This document shows, piece after piece, positions 25,116-36,793 of a DNA stretch of 64,000 nucleotides. Source of the stretch: Ochotona curzoniae (Eukaryota; Chordata; Mammalia; Lagomorpha; Ochotonidae). The stretch's first letter is position 1, and each line of letters begins with the position of its first letter. The notes beneath the pieces are model-generated. The model searched no databases and was not told the origin of the DNA. It saw nothing but the letters and a program-made list of their open reading frames with translations. The position numbers and the translations under genes are program-made. Location: the NCBI RefSeq assembly GCF_017591425.1, contig NW_024466607.1:16190501-16254500 (forward strand), in the 5' to 3' direction.

Positions 25116-25712
25116 AATCAGTCCATCCCTAGGCACTGGACGTGTGTGAACTGCTAAATAGGCAGGGCTACTGGTGTGGGAGGAGGGGTTAGAATAGGCA
25201 GGCTGTGGTTGCCACCAGGTCCCCTGGGGCCAAGGATAAGAGGCTGAGAGGGTGGGAGACATTCACCAGGGTGAGTGCCCAGAGTGGGGATCACAGCCTG
25301 GACCTTAGAATCCTTGCCAGAGCTCAAAGCAGTTTCCATGAACAGTGGCTTCTTTCCTTTGCCTGGACATTGGCTCCAGGAACCGCTCCTGCTGAGAATG
25401 CATTGTATTCAGCAGGCCCCTCCTCCAACCTCAACAGTCACCTACAGAGGCCCTGTCCACAGAGGGTTTTTTGGCCAGCTCATGCCCACCTCTGTTGCCC
25501 ATTCTTTCTGCCTGGCCTCAGCCAGGCTCTCAGAGTTTCCACGGCCTTTCCCTATGGTGCACAAAGATTCAGGCCAACATGGGGTGGCCAGACCACACCT
25601 ACCTTGCTCCATGGTTCATCTTCCTAGCACTTCTTTCCCACCTCTTCCAGATCATTGTGATGGCTCAGGGGTGGATAGCATGGGGAAGGAACCTGAAGCT
25701 AAGAAGGCTGAG

Positions 25713-26032
25713 GGGCCAGTGCTGTGGTGTAGTATGCTAAGCCTCTCTCCATGGCATCCCATAATGGGGGCTGGTTTGAATCCCAGCTGTTCCCAGTTCC
25801 AATCCAGTTCCATACTAATGTGCCTGAGAAAGCAGCAGAAAGATGGCCTAACTACTTGGGTCCCTGTACTCTCATGGGAGACCGAGAGGAAGCTCCTGGC
25901 TCCCAGTTTTGGATCCCCTCAGCTTCAGTTATTGTGGCTACTTGGAGGAGTGAACCACGTGATGGAAGATATCTGTCTGTCTCTCCTTTTCTCTCTATAA
26001 CTCTGCCTTCTAAAAAAAAAATTAAATCTTTA
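25713..26032 (+). mobile_element. Lagomorph C-type SINE, near full length
   Basis: Starts GGCCAGTGCTGTGGTGTAGT and continues through CATCCCATAATGGGGGCTGG, GAGAAAGCAGCAGAAAGATG, CATGGGAGACCGAGAGGAAG and GAGTGAACCACGTGATGG, ending in a CT-rich stretch and AAATTAAATCTTT. Confidence 0.9.
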
Positions 26033-26394
26033 GAAGAAAGAAACAAGCTGAGAGCTTCCCAGGACACCTAAGAGAGTGGGAGCAGGGCTAGGTTCTATCT
26101 TCAGGGCACTGGACTGGCTGGGGGGATGTGCTGTTTCTGGCCCTGACCCTTTGTGCTTGTTCCCTTTGGGGCAGCTCTCAGGACCACTTGCAGTGTCCAT
26201 TCCTGTCAGGCCCTGACCCCTTGCTGCTCCTCCCTGTTCATTCCACCCTGACTCCCTCCAACGCCCCATGTATCCACATCCCGGCACCTTGGGCATCCTT
26301 TGTTGTCTGCTTTCCTTGGACTCTGGGTCTGGTGGGGCACCGTCTGATGCCAGCCTCTGGAACACAGTAGGTACATAACGAATATCTGCTGAAT

Positions 26395-26520
26395 CAAGGT
26401 CAGAGGGTCTCTGTACTTGCCTAGAACTTGGGTTTGAGTTAGGTCAGCTGTGGGACCCTGTGTGTTGGTTAACCTGTCTGAGCCTCTTCTCCCTGCACAG
26501 AACAGGGAGGGGGCGCGTGA
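26395..26520 (+). mobile_element. MIR-like fragment
   Basis: TGGGTTTGAGTTAGGTCAG, CTGTGGGACCCTGTG, GGTTAACCTGTCTGAGCCTC and CAGAACAGGGAGGG follow the MIR order. Diverged. Confidence 0.45.
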
Positions 26521-26639
26521 GAACTGCATGTGAGGAGGATGCTGCTGCTGCCAAGTCACTGATGGTGCCTTGCCTGGCTGGCAGTGTCCCCTTCAAGGCC
26601 ATGGCATTGGAAGGGACCGCCGTGGGATTGCTGAGTGGG

Positions 26640-26880
26640 GCTGCTCACAGCCAAGTCCATCAGGATAACAGCAGGCATTTCAGAGGCAATTATCAGAGAG
26701 TTTCACTTAACAATCAATTTCCCTCAGCTCCAGAACCATTCTTACAAGAAAAGGCAAGAGAGAGGAAGACTGGAGTGTGCTGGGCTGTGGACAATGCTCC
26801 CCCGGGGAGCAGCCCCCTCCGCAGATGCCTTCAAATTTCACTAAGTTAAACAACACACAATTACAGGGGGCCTGACACAC
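26640..26880. promoter_or_regulatory. Putative AT-rich regulatory block
   Basis: Contains CAGAGGCAATTATCAGAGAG, CACTTAACAATCAATTTCCC and ACTAAGTTAAACAACACACA with no repeat resemblance. Possible enhancer, on texture only. Confidence 0.3.
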
Positions 26881-27454
26881 AATGCCTCAAGATAAGGGAC
26901 TTGGGGCCACAGTGGGTAGTCTCAGAAGCCCCTGCCTTCTGGGAAGGTTCACTGGGATGCTGGGGCACTGGATACTAAGAGGTACCATCCTCCTCTTAGG
27001 GGCTCTCTTTCCCCCACTTCTCATCTGTCTTTTGCCCCTCACTGCCTTGCCTGGGAGCCCCAAGGGCCTGGGAATAACTGCCTACCAGCCAGGACTAACT
27101 TGGTACAGCCTAGAGGGCAAGGCTGGGTAAGGGTCTTTTTTAGCAGCAGGGTACCAGATGTAGAGATTGGGGATTCTGCAGTCTGAGCTAGCTAGCAGCT
27201 AGGATGGAAGTGGGGCTCTGAGTTAGGCCCAGGCACAGCAAGGCCACAGCAAAGCCCTAGCAGTAAGTGATGTTAGGGCAAGGCTACCAGAGGTTGCCAG
27301 GGAGGTAATAATGGTGGGAAGATGCTGGCTCCTGCTCGACACCTATCTTGGCCAGGGCTGATTCCCTGCACACTGGGTCCCATGCCAGACAAAGGACTGG
27401 GCTTTCCCCAGAAATATTCGTGAAAGTGGATTAACAACTTAATAAAGGCATTGG

Positions 27455-27705
27455 GGTAGGGGAGAGAGTGAGAATCTTCCATATGCTGGCTCACTTTCTA
27501 AATGACAGCAACAATCAGGGTTGGGTCAAGTTTAAGCTAGTAGTCTAGAACTCCATCCAAATTTCCAATATGAGTGGCAGGGACCCAAGGACCTGATCCT
27601 TTATCATCAGCAGACTCCCAGAGTGTAAATTAGCAGGAAGCTGGATCAGAAGCATCCTAGGCTCTTCAATGTGGGGTGTGGGCACCCCAGACTGCAGCCT
27701 AACTC
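27455..27705 (-). mobile_element. Lagomorph C-type SINE, diverged
   Basis: Reverse-strand landmarks: GGCTCACTTTCTAAATGACA, GGGTTGGGTCAAGTTTAAGC, TCTAGAACTCCATCC, GTGGCAGGGACCCAAGGACC and TTAGCAGGAAGCTGGATCAG. Confidence 0.75.
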
Positions 27706-28809
27706 ACATTCCCACAGTGCCTGCCTGGGATGTAGATTCTTTCATCTCCCTCCTTGAACAGATGATGGAACCACAGCTAAGAGTCTCAGGACCCTGGAAA
27801 GTAGTGAGCCTCAGGCCTCTGGAAAGTAGTGGAGGGGGCACCACACCTAGGCCAGCTTGATGCTCAAGCCTTGTAGGGTGGCAGAGAGCATTTCAGGGAG
27901 GGAGTCATGTCACTCAGCCAAGGTGGGCCTGTCTGGTTCAGTTTGGCTAGCTTCCTACTTCCCCAGTGGTTCCTTGCCCTTCCCTCAGGAGAGGGCATCA
28001 GTGATGGCCTCTCTCAACCTCAGTGTCACCAAGCCCAATACCTAGGATGTGTGCCCAGCCTCCCACTGCCAATTACATTGCCACTCCCTTCCCTTCTAGT
28101 ACTTGGGCCCTGTACTAGTTCTGCATTGTGCACTGATAGATACTAAATACAGATTTCCAATTTTCAGAGCTGTTATGGTCTAATGAGTAAATAATATACA
28201 TATTTAAAACTGTCTAAAACATATCTGCATAATTAAAATATCTGTATAATAATGAAGCAAGATGCAAGAAAGCAAGGAGGGAGCTGGAGTTCCCGGGCTG
28301 ACAACAGAAGCAGAGGATCAGGTAGGGTTAGGGGTCCTGGCCCTGGGGAACCCTTCCTTCTGCTGCCTTGCCTTGAGTGGGCATTTGTTGGTCTGTCCAT
28401 TGCCTACTCTGAGCAGGGGAATCCCTAACTTGGGATGGGAGAATCTCTGCTTGGCTGGCCTTGCACAGTTCATGGTAGGGGAAGGCACATGAGTGGAGCC
28501 TGTGACTGAACCACCACAACACACCCTTAGCACAGAACACCAGGGGCACAACTTGCTCACCATGGCCTTTCTGAAGCCCCATTTGGCTGAGTCCTGATGG
28601 ATGAAGAGGGTACTTCAGGCAGGACAGAGGGGTCGTCAGTCATGCCTTTCACACAGTGGTAGAGTCACAAGAATTCCTGCCTGTCCAAAGTGCTGCTGAC
28701 TCTAGTGGGCTCTGGTGTAAGACAGCCCCTTAGCCATACTCAGGCTGAAGGGTCCCCTCCTTCACCTCTTATTGAACCTTCCCTGGACATATGACTCCTA
28801 TCCAAAACA

Positions 28810-29165
28810 ATTTTTTTAAATACTTGTTTTTTTTTTTTTTAATTTGAAACACAGTTACAGAAAGAGGACACACACAACACACAATTGGAGACAGAACAAG
28901 AAATATCTTTAAGTTGCTGTTCATTTCCCAAATTGCCACAAAGGCCAGAGCTAAACCACTCTGAAGTTAGGAGCGAGCAGTTTCCTCCAGGTTTCCCATG
29001 TGGGTGCAGGGGCCCAAGGACTTGGGCCATCCTTTGCTGCTTTCCTAGGCCATTAGTGGGGAGTTGGATTAGAAGTAGAGCAGCCAGAAATTGAACTGGT
29101 CCCCATACAGGGTGCTGGAGGCACAGGCAGAAGCTTAATGTGTTGTACTGTGGTACCAGCCTCAA
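28810..29165 (-). mobile_element. Lagomorph C-type SINE
   Basis: Reverse orientation: T-rich tail at 28803-28842, ACAGAAAGAGGACAC, TTCCCAAATTGCCACAAAGG, CATGTGGGTGCAGGGGCCC, AAGGACTTGGGCCATCC and GGGAGTTGGATTAGAAG. Confidence 0.85.
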
Positions 29166-29179
29166 CATTACTTTTTGTC

Positions 29180-29345
29180 GAGGTTTATTTATTTATTTAT
29201 TTTACTTATTTGAAGCAGAGTATAAGAGAGGGAAATAGAAGTAGAGACAACAGGAGTCTTTTCTCCCTTGGAGCCATCTCCTGTCACTATGGCAGAAGTC
29301 TTCTTTTTCTTAAATAAATAAACTCTTCTTAAATAAATCTTGCCT
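29180..29345 (-). mobile_element. C-type SINE 3' fragments, nested
   Basis: TTTATTTATTTATTTATTTT, then GAAGCAGAGTATAAGAGAGG resembles a reversed SINE tail. AAATAAATAAACTC and AAATAAATCTTGCC look like tails of other copies. The pieces suggest SINE insertion into an older SINE. Confidence 0.5.
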
Positions 29346-29379
29346 TGCACACTGGAAAAAAAGAAGTAGAGAGGAGTAG

Positions 29380-29643
29380 AAGTACAGAAATAGAAAGATT
29401 TAATTGCTGGTTCACTCCCTAAATGGTAATAGTGGCCAAGGCTGGGCCAAGTCCAAATCCAGGAGCCTGGAGCTCCATCTGGGTTTCCCACATGTGTACC
29501 AGTCCTTGGGCAATTTTTCTGCTGCTTTCTCAGGTGCATTAGTAGGGAGCTTGATTAGAGGAACAGCCAGGACATGCACTAGGGCTCCAATATGGGATGC
29601 CTGCCCGGCAGGTAAGGGCTTGCTGCACCACAATGCTGGCCCC
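29380..29643 (-). mobile_element. Lagomorph C-type SINE
   Basis: Reverse landmarks: GCTGGTTCACTCCCTAAATG, GGCCAAGGCTGGGCCAAG, CTCCATCTGGGTTTCCCAC, CTTGGGCAATTTTTCTGCTG, CCAATATGGGATGCCTGCC and CAATGCTGGCCCC. Confidence 0.9.
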
Positions 29644-32509
29644 TGTGACAAATCCCAATACTTATCCTTTCTGAATAAACTGTGCTCCCAGCCTAAAGAG
29701 GAAACAGTTACCAGAACAATGAAAACCAAACACTCAATGCCTACACCAAAACCCCAGCAACGAAAAACCACAAGGAAAGAAACAAATGCTCCTGGCACAG
29801 GCGTGCTGTGGGAAGTGGGGCATCACTGAAGTGTTCGCTGTGGCTGCCAGCGGCAGCCCCCTGATGTTTTCCCTCTACAGCTGTATGTGCCCTCCATGAG
29901 CTGATTAAAAAAGAATTAGGAACATTGATTTTCTTTCTTCTTCTTTTTTTAAATAAAAAAGGTCAGACTACATGTAAGAGGGAAAATCTCATTCGTGTTA
30001 CTATGTCTTTTTGCTACTTCTCCACCCCCGGCCTGGGTTCACTGGCTCCCCATGGGCACTGCAGCCATGCTTATTGATTCCTGGCCCCCCTCCATCCCAC
30101 CTGGAAGAGGCAGCCTGCTATATTGCCCAGGAAATGCAGGCAATGTAAAAGGTAGCGTGTGATAGAGATGGGGAGGGCAATACCACGACCAGAGAGGCTG
30201 GCATTTGAGATGGAAAAGGAGTTTCCAGGATTTCCCAGGTCCCCGAGCACCACTGCTCTGATGTGTTACACCAAGGGAGAAGGCATTTAAGAAAAACTGC
30301 ACTATCCTGGCACCGTTGGCATAAAGTGGATGTTAGAGCATCAGGATGGGGGTGCTGGGAGTTTGGAGATGGATACATGGAGGTGCTGCTACACTTGCAG
30401 GTGACAACAGGAAATCTACTGGCTTTATGGCTTTAGCTTCAGACTGAGACTGACCACAGTCAACACAGAAGGAATAGGGCAGTTGTATCCGTGTGAACAG
30501 AGGACAAGGCAAGGACACAGGCCTCAGTGGCTGGGTAGGAGTCAGCTTGGACTTCTGGACCAGGAGCTCTAGGGAAGCCCACTCTCTCCCTCGAGAGTTT
30601 GCCTCTGGCTACTGAGTGTATCAGAGAGCTGTGTGTGGATCTGGCCAGCCACATGTCAGGGGCTGTAGGTAACTGTTCTGTCCCTGTTGCTGCCCCTGGG
30701 GTCCCTGTTGAGAACTTACGAGAGGTGTCCCAGTGTGAAATAAACTGACACATACAACCAGCATCTCAAGCTCAGGTCTGGGCAGTGGCTCTGAGGCCCA
30801 GCCATAGGAACACACCCAACCTTTGGAAGAGCCCTGTGCTGTGCAAACTCCAAGCTGTTGGGGGTTTATTCCAAGATAATGCCCTGCCCATGCAACCTCT
30901 TGGGGGCTAACCCTGCCAACCACGCTGGCATCTGTCCCCAGACCTCGGCGTGAACCCTGCACATCTCTGCAGGTGAATTGGTCCCTGGTGAGCTGGGTGG
31001 AATTTGTCCTCATCTTGCAAGTTTTGGCAGGTTTCCTCCCTTTGAATTATGAGCCAGTGTAATTCATCAAGGTTTCCCTCATCCTTTAAAGAAACCACAT
31101 AGATAGCATCAGGTGAGGGTATCAGGCCCCAGGCTGTCAGCTGTTCTTCGGTGACACGTCATTATGTGAGTGCAGTATCGAGCATGTCTTTGCCTCCTGC
31201 TCCCTCAGCAGGGCACTCTCTGGAGACAGTCTTGTAGGCATGGTGTGCACGCATGCATGTGACAATGTCCCACTCCCCACTCTGCAGAACTGGGCATCTG
31301 CACATAAATGGGGGACCAAGCATTGCCTTTGTGTCCCTGAGTCTTGGTGTCTCACCTGTGTAATGCATCCCAGACCTGGCTGGCTGTGAGAGGCAGGAGA
31401 GGGTGAGTGGACTCACTTTGGACACACATCTCTAGCTCCTCACCCGAGGTCTCCAAACTGTGTCCCTCCCGCTATCAATTTCAATTCTCTGTGGTCCAGG
31501 GCTGGAAGAAGCTCTAAGTGATCTCAGGCCCCAATTATGGCCAGCAAGGCAGAGAGTGGTCAGGAGGTGCCCTCAGGGGCCTGTCAGCATGGAGGTCCTG
31601 TGTTTCCCTAGGAGGAGTACATGGAGACCAGGCCAGAAACAACTTTGGTAACAGAACAGGGGTTCAAGTTGGTGCTAGGTTTGAACTGGTTGGGCAGGTG
31701 AGTGAGTCTAGAGAGGGTCTTACTGGGTACCCCATGCAGACAGCCCTGAGGAGCTGCCTCTGGTATTGCAGTTGTTGACCTCGTTTTTCTAAGACTCCAA
31801 CCCCACTCTGGACCTTGTGAAACCATCCTCTGCCTGCCCAATCCAACTGTTGCCAAGTCAGCAATGTGACTGTCCAGGTGCAAAAGCCACTGAGGCTCTT
31901 CTGGGATGAGAAACTGGGGCTGGGGAACTGTGTCTGGGGAATGTCACACCCCCTATCCTGGCTCCAGGCTGGCACATTCTCCTGATGTGCTCCTAAAGCC
32001 TCCTTAAGAAGCCTTCTCAGACACCTTTATGCCCCCCCCCCCCAGTTCAGGAACTGGACATGGGGGTAGCAGTTTTTATGGGAAGGATTTGATGTCACCC
32101 TTCCTCCCCTCTATCAACAAGCATTTACTGAGCACCTACTTCTTGCATGACCTGTGCTTGGCACCAGCTGTGCAGACAGGGACCTGTTCTCATGCAGCAA
32201 ACACCAGCCAGTTCTTTGCATCCTAGCTAACTTCTTCCCACTGTAGCTCAGTCCCACTGTTCTGAGTTCTGAACTTGCTAGAGGCCTCTGCAGCCAAGAG
32301 CTGTCTGGGGTGTCTTCATTGGCAGAATTTAGGGGGCCAGGAAGCCTCTCTGCTATAAACACACAAGTGTTCCCCCCAGAGAGTTGGCCTAGGCCCCAAC
32401 TACAGTGAGAACAGCAGAGCCCAAGTCCCCACCCCATGCTCCCTTTCCACGGGGTTATTTTTACACTTTCCCCTAAAACATAGCCCAAGCAGGCCCTTCC
32501 AGACTCTAT

Positions 32510-32575
32510 TAACATTAGGAATCTAATCAGTAATCAGGCAGCTCATAATTTTCTGATTAGCTCTGATTAGGCCCA
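32510..32575. promoter_or_regulatory. Clustered CTAATCAG sites
   Basis: CTAATCAG (32523-32530), TAATCAGG (32531-32538), CTGATTAG (32553-32560) and CTGATTAG (32563-32570) lie within 48 nt, so four TAATC/GATTA homeodomain cores in two opposed pairs. Flanks are not a recognised repeat. Confidence 0.5.
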
Positions 32576-33489
32576 ACTTTGGCAGAAGGAGTAGGGCAGT
32601 GAAGAAGGAGGTGGGGCTAGATGGGCCCTGGCATGTGCCTGAGGGTGTGCCCAAGGTGGGGTGATAGGAAGAGGTCCCTTGACCCTTTGTTGCCTGTCCT
32701 GGGACAGGGATGTGGACCTGGAGTCATGGCTCACACTGGTGTAGGTGCCAGAATACAAGGGAAGCTGGAAGGCACTAACCCCGGCCCCTTGGCAGCAGGG
32801 ACCCCTGGGCAGGTTGGGTCCAGACTTTCAGCACCAAGGATAGAAGTTTCAGGGGGCCTGCAGGACCAGGCTTTGGGCAGTGCCACCCTTCCTAGACATG
32901 AAATGAGTGTAGTCACTTCCTTGAGTGACTGGTGACATGACAGTGTAGGCTGGTTCAGAGGGCTTCAAGGTGTGACCATGCATGTAGAGAACTGGACCTG
33001 GGCCATTTGCTGAGCACACTACATAGGCAGGGCTGACTTGATGATGGTCACCTTCAACATGGATATCAGGAGGCCAGGGGTCCACTGGTTCCAGTACACA
33101 ATAGGAATCTGGAATCTGGAGGAATAGCCCATGGCACTGCTTTATTTAGGGATAGAATATGGACCCTTATTTATGCATCCCAGGCCAGGTACCCAAGGTC
33201 TGCTTGTTGCTCGTGTAGTATATTCAAATGGAAATATCAGTACTAGCCATAACCCCTTAGGTCTGCCACTCATGCCCTGACCCCTGGCCTATTCCAGGCT
33301 GACAATCAATCCCCACACCCACCCCTCCAACCCCTACCATTCTCTTCCACTGTACTTCCCCACAGGCCCAGGCTTGTGGAGCCATATGCTGGAGCCCTGC
33401 TTGGGTCAGATTCAGAGTGGTCCTTGGCCTGCCCCTGGTGTGGGATCATAGATCACTGCTCTTTGTCAAATGCAGCCATCCAGGTGACC

Positions 33490-33660
33490 TCTGATGAAAT
33501 GCATGAGCCTGTTGGCAGAGACGTGTACAGATAATGCCATGCAAATTAGCATGGAGGCAATCAGCCTGACTCTAAAAGCTGTCCCACCGACCACAGACTG
33601 CCTTATTGTCTTTTCTGTCAATTTGCATCTCATTACCCAGAAGGCTGTGCTCATTGGAGG
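33490..33660. promoter_or_regulatory. Putative enhancer with POU octamers
   Basis: An exact octamer ATGCAAAT at 33539-33546 is part of the 18-bp inverted repeat CCATGCAAATTAGCATGG (33537-33554). A second octamer, ATTTGCAT, is at 33621-33628, followed by CTCATTACCC. The block is AT-rich and repeat-free. Confidence 0.5.
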
Positions 33661-34319
33661 TGAAAAGAAAAGAGTACCAAGCAAGGCCTACTATGTCCTA
33701 TCTCCAGTTGGGGCATGACCCATGAGTGGGGATAGGCTGCCAGAGGACAGCCTTGAGAAGTGTATGCCACAGGGAACCCTGCTAGTCCTGTCTGACCAAT
33801 TGACAACTACAATACCCTGGACACTAGCAGAATGTGATTCCCATCACCATCACCACCATCTATTTCCCCTTGGCCACTACTGACATCCCCTGTCCACTGC
33901 CAATGTCACCTCCATCACCATTGTCAGTTTCGGGGTTAGGCTCTGGCCACTCCCTGTCTCTACTCACAGCAAGGCCAAGAGATGAGGTTAGCCCAAGATG
34001 AAGCTGAGGTACCCCACAGGGCCCACTCAGGAGAGTGGGAATTGGATCTTATAGTTCAGACTTTTACTCTTCCTGGTGTGGATGCCCAAGACCCCACCTT
34101 GTTCCTGCCCATGAGCTTCAGTGGCATTAGCTTGGCATCACCCTGGGCAACAAAGCTGAACACCACCTGGCCCGGGGTGCTGCTGGGGGCACAGGCAGAG
34201 GTGACAGGCACACAAAGGGCTGTGGGTGGAGGGCGGGCAGGGCTGGGCCTAGCCTGGCTGCCAGGTGGCAACGCCCAGGGTGAAAGCTGCTCTGCACACT
34301 GGCTGCGTCCCGCTGTTGC

Positions 34320-34460
34320 AATCAGCTTCGACACTTGGTTATTATGAGGAGTAAAGGCAGCCGGCAGGACAGCTGGAGCCGTGGCGACAACATTTAAGGC
34401 GCTTGTCAGAGCCGTGGGACATGGACTGCCAGGCGCTAATGGCTTCTGTGCGCTGCTGCC
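34320..34460. promoter_or_regulatory. Putative conserved block with CpGs
   Basis: ATCAGCTTCGACACTTGG, TTATTATGAGGAGTAAAG, ACAACATTTAAGGCGC and CCAGGCGCTAATGGC retain several CpGs in unique sequence, suggesting constraint. The only evidence is texture. Confidence 0.3.
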
Positions 34461-34904
34461 AAGTGAGAGGAGGGTGGGCAGGCGGAGGCGGCCTTGCCCC
34501 TGCCCGGGCCCTAGGCCCACCCCAAACTGCATAGCCACTCCACCACAGGTAGAGCCCACCTGGGTTTGCGGGTACCTAGCAACAGCCACGGAGCCCTGTT
34601 GTCTGCTGCAGCCTAGCGGCACGTGCCTGCCTACTGGGTCATCTCTGCCACTGCCACCTCCACTCAGGCTGTAATCTCTCTCCTCTAGGACAAAGGTCTG
34701 AGAATTGGGCCTCTACCATGCTGTCTCCCAGGAAAGAGACCTCTGAATTCTAGATGCCTTAGTCTCAGTCTCAGTTTCCACAACCCACTGGGTTGTACTT
34801 TGTTTTGCGGGGTCCTTCCAGTGGTAGATGTACACAGATCCACCCTAGGGGAGTGATTGCAGCTTTCCTGGACTCAAGGTTTTCCCTTTCTAAAATGGGA
34901 AAAC

Positions 34905-35214
34905 GAGGGGTATATAGCCTAAGTGATAGATACTTAAGCACCTGCACTCTATACTGAAAGGGCCTGGGTTCAATTCCCAAGTCTACTCCTGATTCTCATT
35001 TCCTAGTAGTGCACACCTACCTAGGAGGCAGCAGATGACAGCTCAGGTGGTTGGGTCCCTGCCACTCATGAGAGAGATCCGGATTGAGTTCTCAGCTCCT
35101 GGGTTTGGCCTGACTCAGGCCTGGTTGTTGTGGGTATCTGGGGGAGTGATCTGAGGGGTTAGCGCTCTCATTCTGTCTGTCTTTCAAATAAAATAACAAA
35201 TAAACTCAAATTTA
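34905..35214 (+). mobile_element. Lagomorph C-type SINE
   Basis: Landmarks: AAGTGATAGATACTTAAGCA, GGGTTCAATTCCCAAG, CAGCTCAGGTGGTTGGGTCC, GAGAGATCCGGATTGAG and CAGGCCTGGTTGTTG. It ends TCTTTCAAATAAAATAAC. Confidence 0.9.
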
Positions 35215-35579
35215 CAATGGTCATGGCCAGGGCAGGCTGCCGTGATAGCCGCAGCAGAGGTCAAAGGCATTCAGGCTTTGAGGAAGGATGGGTCATTAAT
35301 GTGTTGTCACCCAGGAAGGTGGAGGTGTGGGCTCTGGGGGCAAGGAAGGGGTGGGGATTTTCACAGAGAGATCAGTGGCCAGTGGTCAGGTGTGGCTGGT
35401 GGTCAGGTGGGGCCGAGCAAGAAGCTGCCCCACCCCTGAAATATACAGGAGGGCATGGAATCTCGGCACCTGATGGGGCTTCTGATAGGTCTTGTCACTG
35501 GCTCATCCACTGGCACAGGTTGGTGCTATTGGGTACTAGCTATACCCTGGCATTGTTCATTAATCCCTGCTGAAACACC

Positions 35580-35650
35580 AGTAAAGCAGGGCTCATGCTC
35601 ACTCATTTTGTAAACAAGGAAACAGAGGCTCAGAGGAGGTTATTCTGCCT
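35580..35650 (-). mobile_element. MIR-like fragment
   Basis: TTTGTAAACAAGGAAACAGA and GGCTCAGAGGAGG match the reverse complement of the MIR core. Short. Confidence 0.4.
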
Positions 35651-35983
35651 GCAGACACAGCTTTCTGTGGGCACCATAGGGAGTGTCCCTGGAGCTGTGA
35701 TCCCTAAGCCTCTTTCCCATTCACTGATTCACCTACAAGAAACCCTGGGCCCCCTCTGAGGCAGACATGAGCCTTCAGCTGTGGTTTGGAGAGCATGGAA
35801 GGTGGAACATGGTATGGCTGGGAGAGGGGCTCAGGGGACGGGGGGAGACCTGGGCAGTCCTGAGCTCCACTGCCTCAGAATCACTACAAGGCCAACTCTG
35901 AGTGGCCTTGGAGTTCATGCCACTTTCTCAGGGCACAGACTGGGGCTGGAGGAGGCAGAGGGTTCCCTTGAAGAAAGGATGGA

Positions 35984-36270
35984 GGGACCAGTGTTGTAGC
36001 ATAACAAGTTAAGCCCTGCCTCCTGTGACACTGGCATCCCATATGGGTGCTGGTTCGTGTTCTGGCTTCTGATCCAGCTCCCTGTTAATGTGCTTGGGAA
36101 AGCAGTGGAAGATGACCCAAGTGCTTGAGTCCCTGTAGCCACGTGGAGACCCAGACAGAGTTCCTGGCTCCTGATTTTGGCCTGGCCCAGAGTTGGCCTT
36201 TGTGGCCATCTGAGAAGTGAACCAGTGGAAGGAAGATTTTTTTTTTCCCTCTCACTCTTACTTTTAAAAG
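35984..36270 (+). mobile_element. Lagomorph C-type SINE
   Basis: GGACCAGTGTTGTAGCATAA, CATCCCATATGGGTGCTGG, TGATCCAGCTCCCTGTTAAT, GGGAAAGCAGTGGAAGATGA and GAAGTGAACCAGTGGAAGG are close to the family consensus. Confidence 0.92.
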
Positions 36271-36274
36271 TCCC

Positions 36275-36440
36275 ATCCTAGATTTCCTGGCTTGCGTCCT
36301 GACTACTCTGCTTTTTACAGCTTCCTGCTGATGCACAAATTGGGAGACAGCAGCTGATAGCTCAAATGTCAGCATCACCCATGTGGGAGACCAGATACAG
36401 TTACTGACTCCTTCAAATGAAGATGAAAATAAATATACTT
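36275..36440 (+). mobile_element. C-type SINE fragment
   Basis: CCTGACTACTCTGC, GATAGCTCAAATGTCAGCA, CATGTGGGAGACCAGATACA and a tail AAATAAATATACTT form a truncated copy directly behind the previous SINE. Confidence 0.65.
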
Positions 36441-36442
36441 TT

Positions 36443-36758
36443 AAGATTTATTTTATTATAAAGTCAGATTTACACAGAGAAGGAGAGACAAAGATCTTCC
36501 ATCGGTTGATTCACTCCTTAAGTGGCCACAAAGGCTGGTGCTGAGCCAATCTGAAGCCAGGAGCCCGAAGTTTCTTTTGGATTTCCCATGTCGCTGCAGG
36601 GTCCCAAGGCTTTGGGCCATCCATTACTACTTTCCCAGGCAATAATCAGGGAGCTGGATGGGAAGTGGAGCAGTTGAGACATGATCTAGTGCCCATATGG
36701 GATTCCAGTGTGTGCAAGGCAAGGACGTAAGCCACTAGGTTTCTGCACCAGGCCCCCA
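36443..36758 (-). mobile_element. Pika-type C-SINE, full length
   Basis: Reverse orientation with tail AAGATTTATTTTATTATAAA and head CCACTAGGTTTCTGCACC. On its own strand the head reads CTAGTGGCTTACGTCC, the pika-like variant. Well preserved, so probably young. It lies head to head with the next copy. Confidence 0.92.
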
Positions 36759-36793
36759 AATCAATATATATATTTTTTAAAGTTTGTGCAGTT

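Noticed and set aside
25275..26000. 241-codon open frame on the plus strand
   Set aside because: Its 3' half is a SINE copy (25713-26032) and the rest has no protein-like conservation signal.
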